A stretch of 64,000 bases of DNA from Paenibacillus sp. TCA20 (GTDB lineage Bacteria > Bacillota > Bacilli > Paenibacillales > Paenibacillaceae): contig NZ_BBIW01000011.1 of assembly GCF_000732325.1 (NCBI RefSeq), forward strand, positions 1 through 64,000, in the 5' to 3' direction. The notes beneath the pieces are model-generated. The model saw only the letters and a program-made list of their open reading frames with translations. It made no database searches and was not told where the DNA came from. How positions within the stretch are numbered: the stretch's first letter is position 1; each line of letters starts with the position of its first letter. Shown here piece by piece: positions 38,677-47,528 of this stretch. A program made the position numbers and the translations under genes.

Positions 38677-39210
38677 ATGTATAGAAAAGTCGGCACTCAG
38701 CAAGAACTCGATATTTTTTATCATATTAAAAAAACAAGCTGGGATGAGAAAGGGTTTGAAATGGAATATGCCGAACCCCATTCAGAACAATTTCTTTTTT
38801 ATATAGATGAGGAACCCGGGGGAACCTTTCAATTTACCCCTTATGCATACTCAAGACCTTTTATTAGAAATAAATTTGACGATATTGTATTAGACGGGAT
38901 GAATCTCGTGGAGGTCGATAGTTTTGCTGTATTGCCAAGCTATCGCGGCAAGCTCGGAAGAGAAATTGTCAGCTTCCTGATTCACTATGCCAAGGAACAT
39001 CAGTATACTCATGCCGTTGGAATGGCAGATCCTTACGTATTTGAGTTATTTAACCAAACGTATCGGATCAGAACAACCCAGGTACAAGAAGCAGAGTGGT
39101 TTAAAGGAGCTCTTGCTATTCCCGCTCTCTTTCATTTACAGGAAGTGTATGAACAAGCTGAGCATGACTGGTATAGTCCACCCGAGGAATGGAAAGCGGG
39201 TGTTCTTTGA
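38677..39210 (+). CDS. GNAT-like acetyltransferase
   Basis: 177 residues. The acetyl-CoA-binding motif A is seen as VDSFAVLPSYRGKLGREIVSFLIHYAKEH (strand, then R-G-x-L-G-R loop, then helix), here quoted in parts: FAVLPSYRGKLGREIV. A clear AGGAGG lies before the ATG. Substrate unknown. The end overlaps the start of the next gene, so the two are probably coupled. Confidence 0.75.
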   Translation: MYRKVGTQQELDIFYHIKKTSWDEKGFEMEYAEPHSEQFLFYIDEEPGGTFQFTPYAYSRPFIRNKFDDIVLDGMNLVEVDSFAVLPSYRGKLGREIVSFLIHYAKEHQYTHAVGMADPYVFELFNQTYRIRTTQVQEAEWFKGALAIPALFHLQEVYEQAEHDWYSPPEEWKAGVL

Positions 39211-40252
39211 CGTGGACGAGCATTACTTATTAAGGAAGAGAAACAACTGGGTCGTTGCTGTATTTGCAACGGTCATCACCGTCGTACAAATGCTTAATTT
39301 TGCACTCGGCATCCCACTGAGGTTTGTACTTACGGTGGAGGGGATCATATTTCTTGTGCTCGTGCCGATGACGATTATAGCCAGCTATTCTAAATTTGAA
39401 GAGCAGCTTACACCTTATATGAAGTATTTTAATATGATCATCATCGGTATATTTATGTTCATGATTAATCATATAGACCCTCATATGATCAACATCATGA
39501 CGATGTATTTCTATGTCGCAATCATGGGGATTTACCAGGATCGGTTTATTAATCTGATGACGACGCTGATTACGCTAGCGATTCTATGCTACTATTTCTT
39601 CACCCAAGGTGAATTCATATTTCATTCGACAAACGTGAACGATCTCCTGTATTACATCGTTACTTTTTGCTTTGTGTCCGTTTCTAATATTATGCAGGCG
39701 AAGTTCAACAATAACTTACAGCTTGAGAACCGAAGCAAGACGCAAAAAGTGCTCGAAGCCAAGCAGGCGATGGAGGATATGCTGTCCCGATTGACAGAAT
39801 CGGTTCAATCGATTCGGGAATATCAGACCAATCTGAATGCCACCGTAGACACGACCAACCAGCGTTCTGTCGAAATCGTCTCCTCCATCGAGAACATTTT
39901 ATATTCGTATGAAGTGCAGAATGAGAACTCGGTCTCGCACCGTCAACAGATGATTCTTATATGTGAGAAGGTAGAAGCCATGAATGCAGAGCTCGTGAAG
40001 CTGCGCACAGCAGGAGAAGACAGTCCTCTGTTAAGCAGCTACGAGCTTCTCATGACAGAATTAAAGGATATGCTGCAGGTCGCCAAAGAAAGGGCTGAGA
40101 ACACAGCCGATATCACTGAACAAAATAAAAGCAGTCTTAAAGATGTACTGGACCTCGTATCGACCCAGCAGCTGGAAATGACGAACTTATCGGAAGGCTT
40201 CAATAAGCTTGAGAAGCAAATGAGCAGGATGAATCGTAAAAATCAGATCTGA
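39200..40252 (+). CDS. Six-helix membrane protein with MCP-like coiled coil
   Basis: About 350 residues. Six membrane helices (NNWVVAVFATVITVVQM through YYIVTFCFVSVSNIM) are followed by a long cytoplasmic coiled coil (about 175-350) similar in style to chemoreceptors. The conserved hairpin tip that contacts CheA/CheW (E-x-G-x-G-F-x-V-V-A) is absent, so it is not a complete chemoreceptor. The frame is open from 38987, but that part lies inside the acetyltransferase gene. GTG 39200 or GTG 39212 (just after the previous TGA) are the likely starts; neither has a strong ribosome site. Function unknown; a truncated receptor or signalling scaffold. Confidence 0.65.
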   Translation: MFFDVDEHYLLRKRNNWVVAVFATVITVVQMLNFALGIPLRFVLTVEGIIFLVLVPMTIIASYSKFEEQLTPYMKYFNMIIIGIFMFMINHIDPHMINIMTMYFYVAIMGIYQDRFINLMTTLITLAILCYYFFTQGEFIFHSTNVNDLLYYIVTFCFVSVSNIMQAKFNNNLQLENRSKTQKVLEAKQAMEDMLSRLTESVQSIREYQTNLNATVDTTNQRSVEIVSSIENILYSYEVQNENSVSHRQQMILICEKVEAMNAELVKLRTAGEDSPLLSSYELLMTELKDMLQVAKERAENTADITEQNKSSLKDVLDLVSTQQLEMTNLSEGFNKLEKQMSRMNRKNQI

Positions 40253-40381
40253 TGTCGTGATTTTGCACTCTTTTATGTCATAATCTTGGAATATCCCCGC
40301 AGATGGCTGTCATGCTAAAATGTTCCCGAAACGAATCTCATATCTTCTCCATCATAGGCAGAATAAGGAGGCCATTTTCTC

Positions 40382-41464
40382 GTGGACAAACAGATCAGAA
40401 CAGCCATCATCGGCTGCGGCGGTATTGCATTTGGGAAGCATTTACCAAGCCTAAGCAAGATCAAGGAAACAGGTATTGTCGCATTTTGTGACCTCATACC
40501 GGAACGGGCAGAAAAGGCAAGAGCAGAGTATGGATTACCGGAAGCAAAGGTTTATACCGATTACACAGAACTGCTGCAGGATGAGTCGATTGAGGTTGTA
40601 CATGTATTGACGGCAAACGATACACATGCTGAAATCTCTATTGCTGCACTCAGAGCCGGAAAGCATGTCATGTGTGAGAAGCCGATGGCTAAACTCGCTG
40701 ATGATGCCAAGCGAATGACGGCCGCGGCCAAGGAGTCGGGCAAGAAACTGACGATCGGCTATAATAACCGCTTCCGTTCGGATAGCTTGACCTTGAAGAA
40801 GATTGTACAGGACGGAACACTCGGCGACATTTATTACGCCAAAGCCCATGCCATTAGAAGACGCGGAGTACCTACATGGGGTGTATTTCTTGACGAAGAG
40901 AAACAAGGCGGCGGACCACTGATCGATATTGGGACTCATGCGCTTGATCTCACCCTATGGCTGATGGATAACTACGAACCGAGCGTCGTGCTCGGCAGAT
41001 CCTTCCATAAGCTGTCCTCCAAGGAAAATGCCGCAAATGCGTGGGGGCCATGGGATCCAGCCAAATTCAATGTTGAAGATTCTGCTGTCGGTCTAATTGT
41101 GATGAAGAACGGTGCTACCATTTCGCTGGAGGCCAGCTGGGCACTGAATATTATGGATGTTCAGGAAGCCAAGACAACTCTATGTGGAACCGAAGGCGGT
41201 GCTGATATGGTAAATGGACTGCGGATCAATGGCGAAACCCATGGCAAGCTGTACCTGAACCAGATCTCACTGGATGCCAAAGGCGCAGACTTCTATGAAG
41301 GCCAATCCGATTCTGCACCTGATCTTGAAATGCGCAGCTGGTATGATGCCATTCTGCATGATACAGAGCCCCTGGTTACACCGGAACAAGCCTGTGTTGT
41401 ATCAGAGATCCTGGAGGCCATATATGAATCGAGCAGAACCGGCAAAGCCATTTATTTTGAATAG
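40382..41464 (+). CDS. Gfo/Idh/MocA family oxidoreductase
   Basis: 360 residues. Rossmann motif IIGCGGIAFGKHLPSL, the family motif CEKPMAK near residue 98, and the substrate-site GPLIDIGTHALDLTLWLM with D and H of the catalytic D-x-x-x-H pattern. GTG start, AGGAGG 10 bases upstream. First of three plus-strand genes with a second oxidoreductase and an AraC regulator, forming a small sugar or cyclitol catabolic operon (inference). Confidence 0.92.
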   Translation: MDKQIRTAIIGCGGIAFGKHLPSLSKIKETGIVAFCDLIPERAEKARAEYGLPEAKVYTDYTELLQDESIEVVHVLTANDTHAEISIAALRAGKHVMCEKPMAKLADDAKRMTAAAKESGKKLTIGYNNRFRSDSLTLKKIVQDGTLGDIYYAKAHAIRRRGVPTWGVFLDEEKQGGGPLIDIGTHALDLTLWLMDNYEPSVVLGRSFHKLSSKENAANAWGPWDPAKFNVEDSAVGLIVMKNGATISLEASWALNIMDVQEAKTTLCGTEGGADMVNGLRINGETHGKLYLNQISLDAKGADFYEGQSDSAPDLEMRSWYDAILHDTEPLVTPEQACVVSEILEAIYESSRTGKAIYFE

Positions 41465-41504
41465 TCTTACCTTACAATAATACAATGGAAGCGAGGACGA
41501 AACG

Positions 41505-42521
41505 ATGAGTAAAATGCTAAGGCTTGCGATTCTCGGTTACTGGCATGTCCATGCAAACGATTATGCATCGCAGGCAGATGCCCATCCTCTGACTGAAGTT
41601 ACAGCCATATGGGATGAGGATGTAGAACGCGGACGTGCAGAAGCAGCTAAACGCGGTGTTCCATTCTATGAGAACCTGGACCAACTGCTTGCAAGTCCAG
41701 ATATCGACGGTGTTATTGTTGTTACGAGCACGGCTATTCATCATGATGTCATAACCCGTGCTGCGAGAGCGAAAAAGCACATATTCACTGAAAAAGTGAT
41801 CGCGCTTACAACAGAAGAATGTTCGGATATCCTCCAATGTGTGCAGGAGGAGAAGGTGACTCTCACTGCTTCCCTGCCACGACTGTATGAGCCATATACG
41901 CTTAAGGCAATGGAGATTATCGAGAGCGGCAGGCTAGGCCAGCTCACTCTTGTTCGTACCCGGCTGTCTCATAACGGAGCGATACCGCAAGGTGCTAACC
42001 GTCAAGGCTGGCTGCCGGAACGTTTCTTCAGCTATAAGGAGACAGGCGGCGGTGCGATGACCGATCTCGGATGTCATCCGATGTATTTGGCCAATCTGTT
42101 TCTGGGAATGCCAGAGCAGGTTTACGCCAGCTACGGTTATGTGACCGGCAAAGAAGTCGAAGATAATGCCGTAGTCCAACTTCGCTATGCGAACGGAGCT
42201 CTTGGCGTTGTCGAAGCCGGGTTTGTCAATCGTCATTCCCCATTCTCCTTTGAGATTCATGGTACAGAAGGCAGTCTTTTCTACTCAGATCATGATCGCA
42301 AGCTGTTATACCTGGCAGCCGACGATGAGGGATGGCAAACAGCAGAACTGCCTGATGCAGACCCAAGTGCCTTTGAGCAGTGGGTAAGTCATATCGAGGC
42401 TGGCACGGTGTTTGAAGCGAATTTGGTTATGGGCTCTCAGCTGACGCAGCTGATGGAAGCCGCCAATCGTTCTGCCCGAAGCGGAGTGCCAGAGAAGCTG
42501 ACCACCAAGCTTCCAATCTAA
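41505..42521 (+). CDS. Gfo/Idh/MocA family oxidoreductase
   Basis: 338 residues. N-terminal LAILGYWHVHANDYA is an atypical nucleotide-binding loop with fewer glycines than usual; the FTEKVIAL segment replaces EKP by EKV. GAMTDLGCHPMYLANLFL supplies the substrate-site Asp and His. Likely an NAD(P)-linked dehydrogenase or a related non-redox homologue. 40 bases after the previous oxidoreductase and 25 before the AraC gene. Confidence 0.88.
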   Translation: MSKMLRLAILGYWHVHANDYASQADAHPLTEVTAIWDEDVERGRAEAAKRGVPFYENLDQLLASPDIDGVIVVTSTAIHHDVITRAARAKKHIFTEKVIALTTEECSDILQCVQEEKVTLTASLPRLYEPYTLKAMEIIESGRLGQLTLVRTRLSHNGAIPQGANRQGWLPERFFSYKETGGGAMTDLGCHPMYLANLFLGMPEQVYASYGYVTGKEVEDNAVVQLRYANGALGVVEAGFVNRHSPFSFEIHGTEGSLFYSDHDRKLLYLAADDEGWQTAELPDADPSAFEQWVSHIEAGTVFEANLVMGSQLTQLMEAANRSARSGVPEKLTTKLPI

Positions 42522-42546
42522 ACCCTAACGCAAGGAGGCATGCAAG

Positions 42547-43596
42547 ATGGAACGGAATGAATCCAGCCTGTCTTACCCCTATGAACTTATGAATGAACAA
42601 CGCCATGCACTGGAGCAGCTGAATGTAGACTTTTGCTGGGGAAATTACGGGATCCGGGTCGTTCAGTTCCATCTGATCACCTTTCCGGCGGGTAAGATCA
42701 TTGAGTTTCATAAGCATTCAAACGAGTATGAATTTCATTTTATCCCAAGAGGTAAGGGCAAGGTTATTCTCGAGGAGCAGGAATACAAGCTGTCGGAAGG
42801 AATGATGTATCTAACGGGCCCTCACGTAATGCATTATCAGGAAGCCGCTCCTGATGAGGCCATGGAGGAGCTGTGTCTTCGAATTGAAATTGTTCCGCTT
42901 CGGCCAGCTGCTACATACAAGGATTCCTCTATGGAACAAGGCTATTGGAGTACGGGAATTCAGGAAGAATACAAAGAGGCCGAAGCTTGTATAAGTCAGC
43001 TAAGCTCGCTTCCCAAGATCCCGACGACGGATCGGTTTAAAGCGATGGAATGCTTTCTTACCGCCTATACTGCTTGGTATCGGAATGAACCCGGATTATT
43101 TACGCTCATGAAGCAAGCCGTTATTAATATTATGCTTCGTACCGCCAGAGCCTATTTTCCTCAGCCTGGACGTTCACTCCCCTCCAGAGATATGGGACGC
43201 CATCGGTACCTGCTAGCCGAACAATTTATGAAGGATAACTACATGGAGCCGCTCACCGTGGAAGTCGTTGCAGATCGGATACATCTTAGCGCCCGTCAGC
43301 TGCAGCGAATATTGAAGGAATACGGTGGAGGCACCTTTACCGAGATGCTGGAATCCATTCGGTTGTCTCATATCTGCAAGCGGCTGACCACAAGCGACAG
43401 TACGATGGATGAGATTGCAGAGGAAACCGGTTATTCCAGTGCTAATTATCTCCACGCTGTATTTAAGCGAGTTTACAGTATGACACCCATGGAATACCGT
43501 AAAACCATGAGAATCAGGAAGCTGCATGCCAATACGGAGATAACTTCTGCTCCAGCAGCTTACACATATTCCGAGCGGGAAAGCTCGCTCCTATAA
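42547..43596 (+). CDS. AraC family regulator with cupin domain
   Basis: 349 residues. Cupin-type N-terminus (FPAGKIIEFHKHSNEYEFHF, then LSEGMMYLTGPHVMHYQ) and a C-terminal AraC domain with two helix-turn-helix units (LTVEVVADRIHLSARQLQRI; MDEIAEETGYSSANYLHAVF). AAGGAGG precedes the ATG. Probably regulates the two oxidoreductase genes upstream with which it is cotranscribed. Confidence 0.9.
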   Translation: MERNESSLSYPYELMNEQRHALEQLNVDFCWGNYGIRVVQFHLITFPAGKIIEFHKHSNEYEFHFIPRGKGKVILEEQEYKLSEGMMYLTGPHVMHYQEAAPDEAMEELCLRIEIVPLRPAATYKDSSMEQGYWSTGIQEEYKEAEACISQLSSLPKIPTTDRFKAMECFLTAYTAWYRNEPGLFTLMKQAVINIMLRTARAYFPQPGRSLPSRDMGRHRYLLAEQFMKDNYMEPLTVEVVADRIHLSARQLQRILKEYGGGTFTEMLESIRLSHICKRLTTSDSTMDEIAEETGYSSANYLHAVFKRVYSMTPMEYRKTMRIRKLHANTEITSAPAAYTYSERESSLL

Positions 43597-43665
43597 GTAT
43601 TGAACGAAATTGAGGCCGATTGAGGCTTAGGCTTTCCAGGTGAATCTCCCCTTTTATATGACAAG

Positions 43666-43704
43666 ACGCTGAAGAGCCTCCCTAAACTGGGGACTCTTCA
43701 GCGT
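43666..43704 (+). terminator. Hairpin terminator of the oxidoreductase-AraC operon
   Basis: ACGCTGAAGAG and CTCTTCAGCGT form an 11-bp perfect stem with a 17-base loop. The following T-tract (TTGTGTT) is modest. It may also serve the convergent flavin reductase gene. Confidence 0.75.
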
Positions 43705-43737
43705 TTGTGTTATGACGAAGTCAACCTTTGGATGATG

Positions 43738-44349
43738 TTATTCAGGCCGCTGCAATGAGAAGAACTCTCCCAATTTGCTGTAATCATTGCCTGCTAATCT
43801 TGATACCGGGCGCAAATCCTTCATCCGAATCTTACCCTCATAATAGAGCTCATCATCTACATGAAAATGTACGACTCGTCCAATCAACAGATCGCATCCG
43901 GGCAGATTCTTCTCCCCACCGAGAGATATGGAATGCTCCAGCACGCACTCCATCCGTATTCTGGACTCCGCAATGCCAGGAACTTCGATCTGAACGCTAT
44001 CTGCGAGGGTCAAATTCGTCAGAGCGATCTCACTCTCATTCTCAGGCAGATTAGCCGCTGTCTTGTTAATTTCCTCGATGTATGTCTCATCTGAAATATG
44101 TACAACAAATTCTCCACGTTCATTGGCATTACGGGCCGTATCCTTCATCTGACCGTCCTTGCGCTGCACGGAGATGGATATCATGGGTGGATTGGATGTG
44201 ACGATATTAAAATAGCTGTACGGAGCAGCATTCAGCACACCATCCTTGGATAATGTCGTAACAAAAGCAACCGGCCGCGGAATAATGCTGCCTGTCAGTA
44301 ATTTATAATTCTCACGTTCACTCTGCTCACTAGGATTAATGGATACCAT
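43738..44349 (-). CDS. Flavin reductase-like (FMN-binding split barrel) protein
   Basis: 203 residues. The N-terminus LLTGSIIPRPVAFVTTLSKDGVLNAAPYSYF is typical of the flavin reductase-like domain (quoted part: SIIPRPVAFVTTLS), with NPPMISISVQR and KDTARNANERGEFVVHI. Such proteins bind FMN and reduce it with NAD(P)H, often as a partner of monooxygenases; the substrate is not predictable. GGAGAGGAAGCGA precedes the ATG. Confidence 0.88.
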   Translation of the reverse strand: MVSINPSEQSERENYKLLTGSIIPRPVAFVTTLSKDGVLNAAPYSYFNIVTSNPPMISISVQRKDGQMKDTARNANERGEFVVHISDETYIEEINKTAANLPENESEIALTNLTLADSVQIEVPGIAESRIRMECVLEHSISLGGEKNLPGCDLLIGRVVHFHVDDELYYEGKIRMKDLRPVSRLAGNDYSKLGEFFSLQRPE

Positions 44350-44382
44350 TCGCTTCCTCTCCTATCGATTTATACAAATCCT

Positions 44383-44562
44383 TTACACGTGATAGCTGCC
44401 GCTTGGCTGATCGATGACCCATTCCAGCATCATGATCATATCCTCCAAACGAAGTACCTGTACATTAGCCGCCACTTCTTCAGCGGACAATCGGCTCTTC
44501 ATCATATCCAGTTGACGTTTCAGTTCATTTAATTTGCGTTTGACTTGGTCTTCTGATCTCAT
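44383..44562 (-). CDS. Small coiled-coil protein (59 residues)
   Basis: ATG with GGGAGAAACCAAC upstream. The product is almost all helix: KRKLNELKRQLDMMKSRLSA, ending MMLEWVIDQPSGSYHV. Charged heptad-like pattern, no membrane segment. Not recognised. It lies 33 bases upstream of the flavin reductase gene on the same strand and may be cotranscribed. Confidence 0.6.
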   Translation of the reverse strand: MRSEDQVKRKLNELKRQLDMMKSRLSAEEVAANVQVLRLEDMIMMLEWVIDQPSGSYHV

Positions 44563-44697
44563 GTTGGTTTCTCCCTTTTAATAGCATTAATCTCTCCCCA
44601 TTAGAGTACCATTCATAGGTGTCCATTTCCAAGAGTGCCCTTCTTACACTTCTTACAACAGAATCAGCTTCTCTTCATCCATTCTGCTGCACAGTTA

Positions 44698-44976
44698 TCA
44701 GCTGGAAGGAGTAAAGAGCTTAATGATTTGTTTATCAAAACACTCCCAAAGAACAAGTGCGACTCCTGCTATCATCAGTGCAACTGACAAATTTCTAGGT
44801 AAAACTGCCCCTGATTCTACAAGTGCAGTGCCAAATTTACCCGGCGGAGTCGACCATCCACCTAAGCTCTCGGCATAAAACACTGTTGAAATACGAATTC
44901 CTGTATATAATACCGTTCCACTAATGAGCAGAATTCCTCCGCTGATTATTCTTTTCAAACTATCCACATCCTTCAC
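44698..44976 (-). CDS. Small two-helix membrane protein
   Basis: 92 residues with two hydrophobic stretches (ISGGILLISGTVLYTGI and LSVALMIAGVALVLWECF) and a Gly/Pro-rich loop between. Not recognised. GTG start, weak AGGT upstream. It follows the P-loop kinase gene on the same strand. Confidence 0.55.
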   Translation of the reverse strand: MKDVDSLKRIISGGILLISGTVLYTGIRISTVFYAESLGGWSTPPGKFGTALVESGAVLPRNLSVALMIAGVALVLWECFDKQIIKLFTPSS

Positions 44977-45014
44977 GGTTTACCTGAGACATATTCATTT
45001 TGCATTTCGGTATT

Positions 45015-45575
45015 CTATAATTGAAACGCTTCTTTAATCCGCTGCGCGGTTTCCTCCGGGTTCAGCTCAGTATTGTTAATTCTTATGTAATGCTCCTTCT
45101 TGATTTCCCCTTCCAAGGAATTCAGCCGATGGCGTTCCATCGTTCGAAGCAAATCCCGTTCAGAGAATTCAATATCGCGTTTGGTCGGTTTATGCTCAAG
45201 TCGATTGGGTGTTTTGTTGCGTTCCAGCCTTTCCTCTACACCGGCTTCCAATTCTACGTAGTATACAGTTCCCCCTCTGGACTCAAAAACCTGGCTGATC
45301 TCCTCAATATAAGCCCAATCCTCCGGATGGTCAAAAGCCCACACATACGTGAACATGAGACCTGGCAGATCGCTTTTGGACACCTCTTCAAATATCTCTC
45401 TGCGAAACAGCCCCACCAGCCGCTTCCCTAAAGGGGTTCCATAGCTAAAAAAGCGGGATACCAGATCAATCGTCATATGATTATGAAACAGCTTCAGATC
45501 TGTAATCTTCTCCAGCTCCTGCCCTACCGTCATTTTACCGACAGCCTGGGGCCCAAAGATAATGACAAACTTCAT
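45015..45575 (-). CDS. P-loop kinase-like ATPase
   Basis: About 186 residues. Walker A GPQAVGKMTVG near the N-terminus, then NHMTIDLV, and a lid-like Arg-rich helix (LERNKTPNRLEHKPTKRD). The layout resembles shikimate/gluconate-type small-molecule kinases or AAA_33 proteins. Substrate unknown. ATG 45575 is preferred: AAGGTGAG lies 7-8 bases upstream; the TTG at 45593 is less well placed. Confidence 0.72.
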   Translation of the reverse strand: MKFVIIFGPQAVGKMTVGQELEKITDLKLFHNHMTIDLVSRFFSYGTPLGKRLVGLFRREIFEEVSKSDLPGLMFTYVWAFDHPEDWAYIEEISQVFESRGGTVYYVELEAGVEERLERNKTPNRLEHKPTKRDIEFSERDLLRTMERHRLNSLEGEIKKEHYIRINNTELNPEETAQRIKEAFQL

Positions 45576-45657
45576 ACCACAGCTCACCTTCAATCCCCCG
45601 AATATTCAATCCATATTATTCCATATTACTCAAAGAGGCAAGAGTTATTTCTACATC

Positions 45658-45686
45658 AAAAAACGCCAGGCATAAGCCTGACGTTC
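45658..45686 (-). terminator. Rho-independent terminator of the gene at 45765
   Basis: Minus strand AACGTCAGGC and GCCTGGCGTT pair (10 bp, one mismatch-wobble), loop TTAT, then TTTTTT. Confidence 0.85.
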
Positions 45687-45764
45687 TTTGATGGGTTTAC
45701 TACAGGTGTATGTAAACGCATTCATAAATAAATCCTTCCCTGCACAATACACAAGCTTTTCCTC

Positions 45765-46205
45765 TTAGTCCACCTTCTTCTTGTCTGTCATCTCCACCTC
45801 ATGAAGTACGAGCTGCCTTACATCCGGCAAATTATCGAATGTTTTAACGGTATACTTCAGCTCCATTTGTGTTCCACTGCGTAAATTCTCCAATTGCTCC
45901 ATCAAGCCTTCTTCCAGCTGAAAAGCTGCAGCCTCACCATCAATTTTAAACTCAGCCGTATGGGGGTCAGCGAGACCTGTATAGATCGCCGTTTCTTCTA
46001 TTATATTCTCTTCAGCTTGTTCCTTTTGTGTTTCCGCTTGCGTCTCGACGATGGTTCCGCGGACGATTGGCTCTGCAGTGCTCGTCGCTTCCAGGCTTGC
46101 CGTCGCTTCAGCCGCTGCAGTCTGTTCTGCCGAAGTAATCGCTGCAGTCAGCAGCAAGATCGTTACACTTAAGGTGGCTGTTGTTTGTCGGTTTCTTTTT
46201 TTCAT
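45765..46205 (-). CDS. Small exported protein, hypothetical
   Basis: 146 residues. Signal peptide from MKKRNRQTTATLSVTILLLT to about residue 27, an Ala/Thr/Glu-rich linker, and a C-terminal beta-rich region (KYTVKTFDNLPDVRQLVLHE). Not recognised. GGAGG lies 8 bases before ATG 46205; the TTG at 46220 overlaps that site and is rejected. Confidence 0.65.
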   Translation of the reverse strand: MKKRNRQTTATLSVTILLLTAAITSAEQTAAAEATASLEATSTAEPIVRGTIVETQAETQKEQAEENIIEETAIYTGLADPHTAEFKIDGEAAAFQLEEGLMEQLENLRSGTQMELKYTVKTFDNLPDVRQLVLHEVEMTDKKKVD

Positions 46206-46311
46206 CCGAGTTACCTCCAATTGAAATCGCCTTACTGTTTATTACACGAATCCCATTCTTGTTAATCAGCTGAGCATTCGGTACAGGGTCTCTTCTGCCA
46301 ATGAAATGCTA

Positions 46312-46340
46312 TTCCTAATTACCTGCTGCTCCGGTATAAT
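46312..46340 (+). promoter_or_regulatory. Probable sigma-A promoter of the EamA gene
   Basis: TATAAT at 46335-46340, with a weak TTCCTA -35 box (46312-46317) at 17-base spacing. A large inverted repeat begins at the next base. Confidence 0.5.
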
Positions 46341-46378
46341 GTGTATGTTTGAGTTAAGCTTAAGCAAAATACATACAC
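46341..46378. promoter_or_regulatory. Inverted repeat at the EamA transcript start
   Basis: GTGTATG (46341-46347) and CATACAC (46372-46378) flank a perfect TTAAGCTTAA palindrome. The element overlaps the expected transcription start and would act as an operator or 5'-UTR hairpin; it ends 2 bases before CAGGAG of the gene. Confidence 0.45.
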
Positions 46379-46395
46379 CACAGGAGTATACGATC

Positions 46396-47337
46396 ATGTC
46401 TAGCACTAAAAGTTCCTTCAGTAAGTATGAAATGCTGTATATTATCGGTATCATTGCCATCTCATTCTCTTCCATCTTTGTTCGCTGGTCGGATGCAGAA
46501 GTATCTGTTATTGCGATGTACCGTCTGTTTCTCACCAATTTGCTCATGGCCCCTCTGCTGTATAAATACCGTCATGATATCGTTCGGCTGACTAAAAAAG
46601 AATGGCTGTACCTGGCCGCATCAGGCCTGATGCTGGGTCTCCACTTTCTATTATGGATGGGCTCGCTCCGGCTCACCACTGTGGCCAGTTCAACCGTTAT
46701 TCTCACACTGGAGCCGATCCTTGTAATGCTCGGGTCCATGTGGCTGTTCGGGATCCGTCCCAATAAAGTCATGCTCATGGGGATGGGTATGGCGGTCATC
46801 GGCTCTGTCGTCATTGGTGCAGGGGATTTTCGAATATCTGGTGATGCACTGTTCGGAGATTTTCTATCTTTTCTGGGAACCATTGCGGTAGCCGTACACA
46901 TGCTGTTTGGACAGCATCTTAGAAAAAACATCAGTGCTTATGTATATAACTTCTGGGTATTTTTATTCGCTGGTTCTGCTCTTGCCGCCTATAATGGGGT
47001 CAATCAAATTCCCTTTACCGGGTATGATGCAAGAGAATGGGGCATATTCCTCCTGCTGGCGATCGTCCCTACCCTTTTCGGACACTATCTGTTCAACTGG
47101 CTGCTCAAGGTGATGAATGCCACAACCGTATCCATGTCTGTGCTCGGGGAGCCCGTGTTCGCGTCCATTCTTGCCTGGATGCTGCTCGGTGAGGCACTGA
47201 CCGGCATCCAGCTCATTGCAGGATTTATCATTCTGCTTGGTGTTTGGATCTTCCTTAGATATGGTAAACACAACATCCACGGAGAAGATGACCTGCTGCC
47301 TCCTGTTCAGCAGAAACCAAGCACATCGGAAGTGTAA
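46396..47337 (+). CDS. EamA (DMT) family transporter
   Basis: 313 residues, ten membrane helices in two EamA repeats (about 15-145 and 160-295). Repeat features: ISFSSIFVRWSDAEVSVIAMYR, SSTVILTLEPILVMLGS, and SVLGEPVFASILAWMLLGE. This family exports metabolites or drugs; the substrate is not predictable. ATG 46396 is chosen since CAGGAG lies 9 bases upstream; the upstream part of the frame overlaps the inverted repeat and has no ribosome site. Confidence 0.9.
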   Translation: MSSTKSSFSKYEMLYIIGIIAISFSSIFVRWSDAEVSVIAMYRLFLTNLLMAPLLYKYRHDIVRLTKKEWLYLAASGLMLGLHFLLWMGSLRLTTVASSTVILTLEPILVMLGSMWLFGIRPNKVMLMGMGMAVIGSVVIGAGDFRISGDALFGDFLSFLGTIAVAVHMLFGQHLRKNISAYVYNFWVFLFAGSALAAYNGVNQIPFTGYDAREWGIFLLLAIVPTLFGHYLFNWLLKVMNATTVSMSVLGEPVFASILAWMLLGEALTGIQLIAGFIILLGVWIFLRYGKHNIHGEDDLLPPVQQKPSTSEV

Positions 47338-47370
47338 TAGTTCAACTACAATGGGAATAGTTTCTTGTTT

Positions 47371-47417
47371 AAAAAAATGAGCCAGAGTCTCCAAGCTGAG
47401 ACTCTGGCTCATTTTTT
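47371..47417. terminator. Strong bidirectional terminator
   Basis: ATGAGCCAGAGTCTC and its exact complement form a 15-bp stem with a 6-base loop; seven A precede it and six T follow it. Confidence 0.9.
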
Positions 47418-47528
47418 ATCAGTATCCAGTGATATGAATAAAATGTAACAATTACATACCGACTTTTAGGGTAAAATATCATGATCCGTCCATTTATTAT
47501 GACTTAATTTACATAGGTAGGTGTATTC

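Noticed and set aside
38512-38781. 89-codon minus-strand frame upstream of the acetyltransferase
   Set aside because: It overlaps the real acetyltransferase start and its ribosome site; composition is not protein-like.
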